The notes under the pieces were generated by a model, which was not told where the DNA came from, ran no database searches, and saw only the letters and a program-made list of their open reading frames with translations. The position numbers and the translations under genes were made by a program. From assembly GCA_002393575.1 (NCBI GenBank), contig DGSN01000042.1, forward strand, positions 1 to 58,895: a stretch of 58,895 nt of DNA, written 5' to 3'. This document shows, one piece after another, positions 58,122 to 58,895 of this stretch (positions within the stretch are counted from its first letter, which is position 1; every line of letters begins with the position of its first letter). The stretch is from Prevotellaceae bacterium UBA4361 (GTDB lineage: Bacteria; Bacteroidota; Bacteroidia; Bacteroidales; Bacteroidaceae).

Positions 58122-58895
58122 TCATTCCTTTTCAACATTTTTCGCAATATCCCTTAGTATCATGCTTGTGAGGGTGAAAATGCGCTGTTTCTTTTTTTCT
58201 GTATTGAAAACGAAATCGTTAATCATCCAGTTGGGTGTTTTGTTCTCGTCAAGCTCCTTCACCATTTTGAACACGATGATGCTTGGCTCGGTAAAACCAA
58301 TGTCAACGGTGACTTTTGCATCAGCCCTTTTCTCTTGCAAATTGGTTACTTCGATGTCTGCCACAGAGATGTGGTCGAAATCCTGTGCATCAATGAATGG
58401 ATCGAAATTCACCACAAGATCATCGTCTGGCAGTTGGTTCCAAAGCTTTTTCAATGTGGATGAAAAGAACTTTGATGTGTCGAGAGTTGAGGATGTGAAG
58501 TCGGCGTATGCTTCTAAAATTTGCTGATAAATGTCGTAGATTCTTGCCTTCACCTCTTCCTCTAATTGATTGTCTGAACCACGAAGATTGATATTGCCGA
58601 AGGAACCTTTCTTCATTTCGTTCAAGGTGGCGGTATTCATCATCCTCAGAACCATAATGGTATTCATGTTGAGAGAATCCTTGTAAGCAGCATTTTCCTC
58701 CAATCCGTTCAACTCTTTTTGATAAGCTTCGTCTCCATCTATCAACAATGTGCAAAAAGCTCGATTGATAGCATTTTTGAGGTTCGGTTCCTTTGCCAAT
58801 GATTGGTCAAATAATACTCTCGACTCTTCAAAACTCTTTTGTGCTTCCTCCTTTTGTCCCAAGGTGTCGAGCACAAAAGCCTTTATGAAAGGAAT
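58122..58895 (-). CDS. TPR-like protein of unknown function (5' end off the window)
   Basis: The frame stays open to the right edge, so the start is outside the window; about 257 residues are visible. The visible N-terminal part (KEEAQKSFEESRVLFDQSLA, with LKNAINRAFCTLLIDGD) looks like a tetratricopeptide repeat, followed by helical segments. The C-terminal 110 residues (DFDHISVADIEVTNLQEKRA to FTEPSIIVFKMVKELDENKT) look beta-rich, like the SnoaL/DUF3828-type domain of Bacteroidota secreted proteins, although I cannot fix a family. It is tail-to-tail with hisB. Confidence 0.55.
   Translation of the reverse strand: MPFIKAFVLDTLGQKEEAQKSFEESRVLFDQSLAKEPNLKNAINRAFCTLLIDGDEAYQKELNGLEENAAYKDSLNMNTIMVLRMMNTATLNEMKKGSFGNINLRGSDNQLEEEVKARIYDIYQQILEAYADFTSSTLDTSKFFSSTLKKLWNQLPDDDLVVNFDPFIDAQDFDHISVADIEVTNLQEKRADAKVTVDIGFTEPSIIVFKMVKELDENKTPNWMINDFVFNTEKKKQRIFTLTSMILRDIAKNVEKE

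Noticed and set aside
1..58895. Insertion sequences, prophage, tRNA genes, CRISPR-Cas, integrase or reverse transcriptase
   Set aside because: None was recognised on either strand; the mobile-looking features are small non-coding palindromes only.

Overview
The window comes from a chromosome of the Bacteroidales, most likely Prevotellaceae (Prevotella sensu lato). The evidence is Bacteroidota-type promoters (TAnnTTTG at -7, often TTTG about 20 bases upstream), many Sec-secreted glycan enzymes, type IX secretion (T9SS) C-terminal tails, a PorE-like lipoprotein, GH97 and PL11 enzymes, and a hisG-hisD-hisC-hisB operon with a fused HisB. No species can be named from the sequence alone.

Layout. 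1-640: 5S rRNA with terminator at the end of an rRNA operon, then a hairpin-forming spacer. 644-12925: a bile-acid/sodium-symporter-family transporter and an AlkD-like protein, then glycan enzymes and secreted hydrolases (two-domain esterase, GH97, DUF6055-type metalloprotease, acyltransferase, GH28, GH106). 12990-17792: flavodiiron protein, DUF3078 barrel and a PorE-like OmpA lipoprotein. 17852-23722: two small secreted unknowns, a C11 protease lipoprotein, a compact HprK-like kinase / S26-like peptidase / PqqD cassette, and a CE15 esterase. 24014-26259: a strongly folded leader or free RNA (possible 6S-like) and two AT-rich secreted proteins. 26326-37386: oxidoreductase, membrane protein, two rRNA-modification enzymes, a 1549-residue PL11 lyase with passenger-like repeats, prs and an FMN-binding protein. 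37527-46594: C10 protease, ThiE-like enzyme, a YafQ-type toxin-antitoxin pair, a FISUMP-type secreted protein whose 3' end looks like a diversity-generating-retroelement (DGR) variable region, a PNPOx-fold protein, a PIN toxin pair and lepA. 46798-53059: a second C10 protease, recR, a small membrane protein and a GT2 glycosyltransferase. 53117-58035: the his operon behind a newly located histidine-rich leader peptide and attenuator. 58122-58895: an unfinished TPR-like protein.

How the genes work together. GH28, GH106, PL11, CE15, GH97 and the esterases would together attack pectin (rhamnogalacturonan) and other plant cell-wall glycans. No SusC/SusD pair is present, so this is not a classic polysaccharide utilisation locus. 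Several secreted proteins end in T9SS-type tails, and a PorE-like component is encoded nearby. Histidine synthesis appears to be controlled by ribosome-mediated attenuation.

The most notable signals are: (1) the DGR-like variable region at 42426-42533 with a long hairpin just after the gene and no reverse transcriptase in the window; (2) hisL and its attenuator; (3) a repeat element carrying GTCAACAAA motifs directly before both C10 protease genes; (4) the kinase/peptidase/PqqD cassette; (5) several families of palindromic intergenic repeats, one of which supplies the last codons of hisD; (6) near-identical 54-bp promoter modules before prs and lepA.
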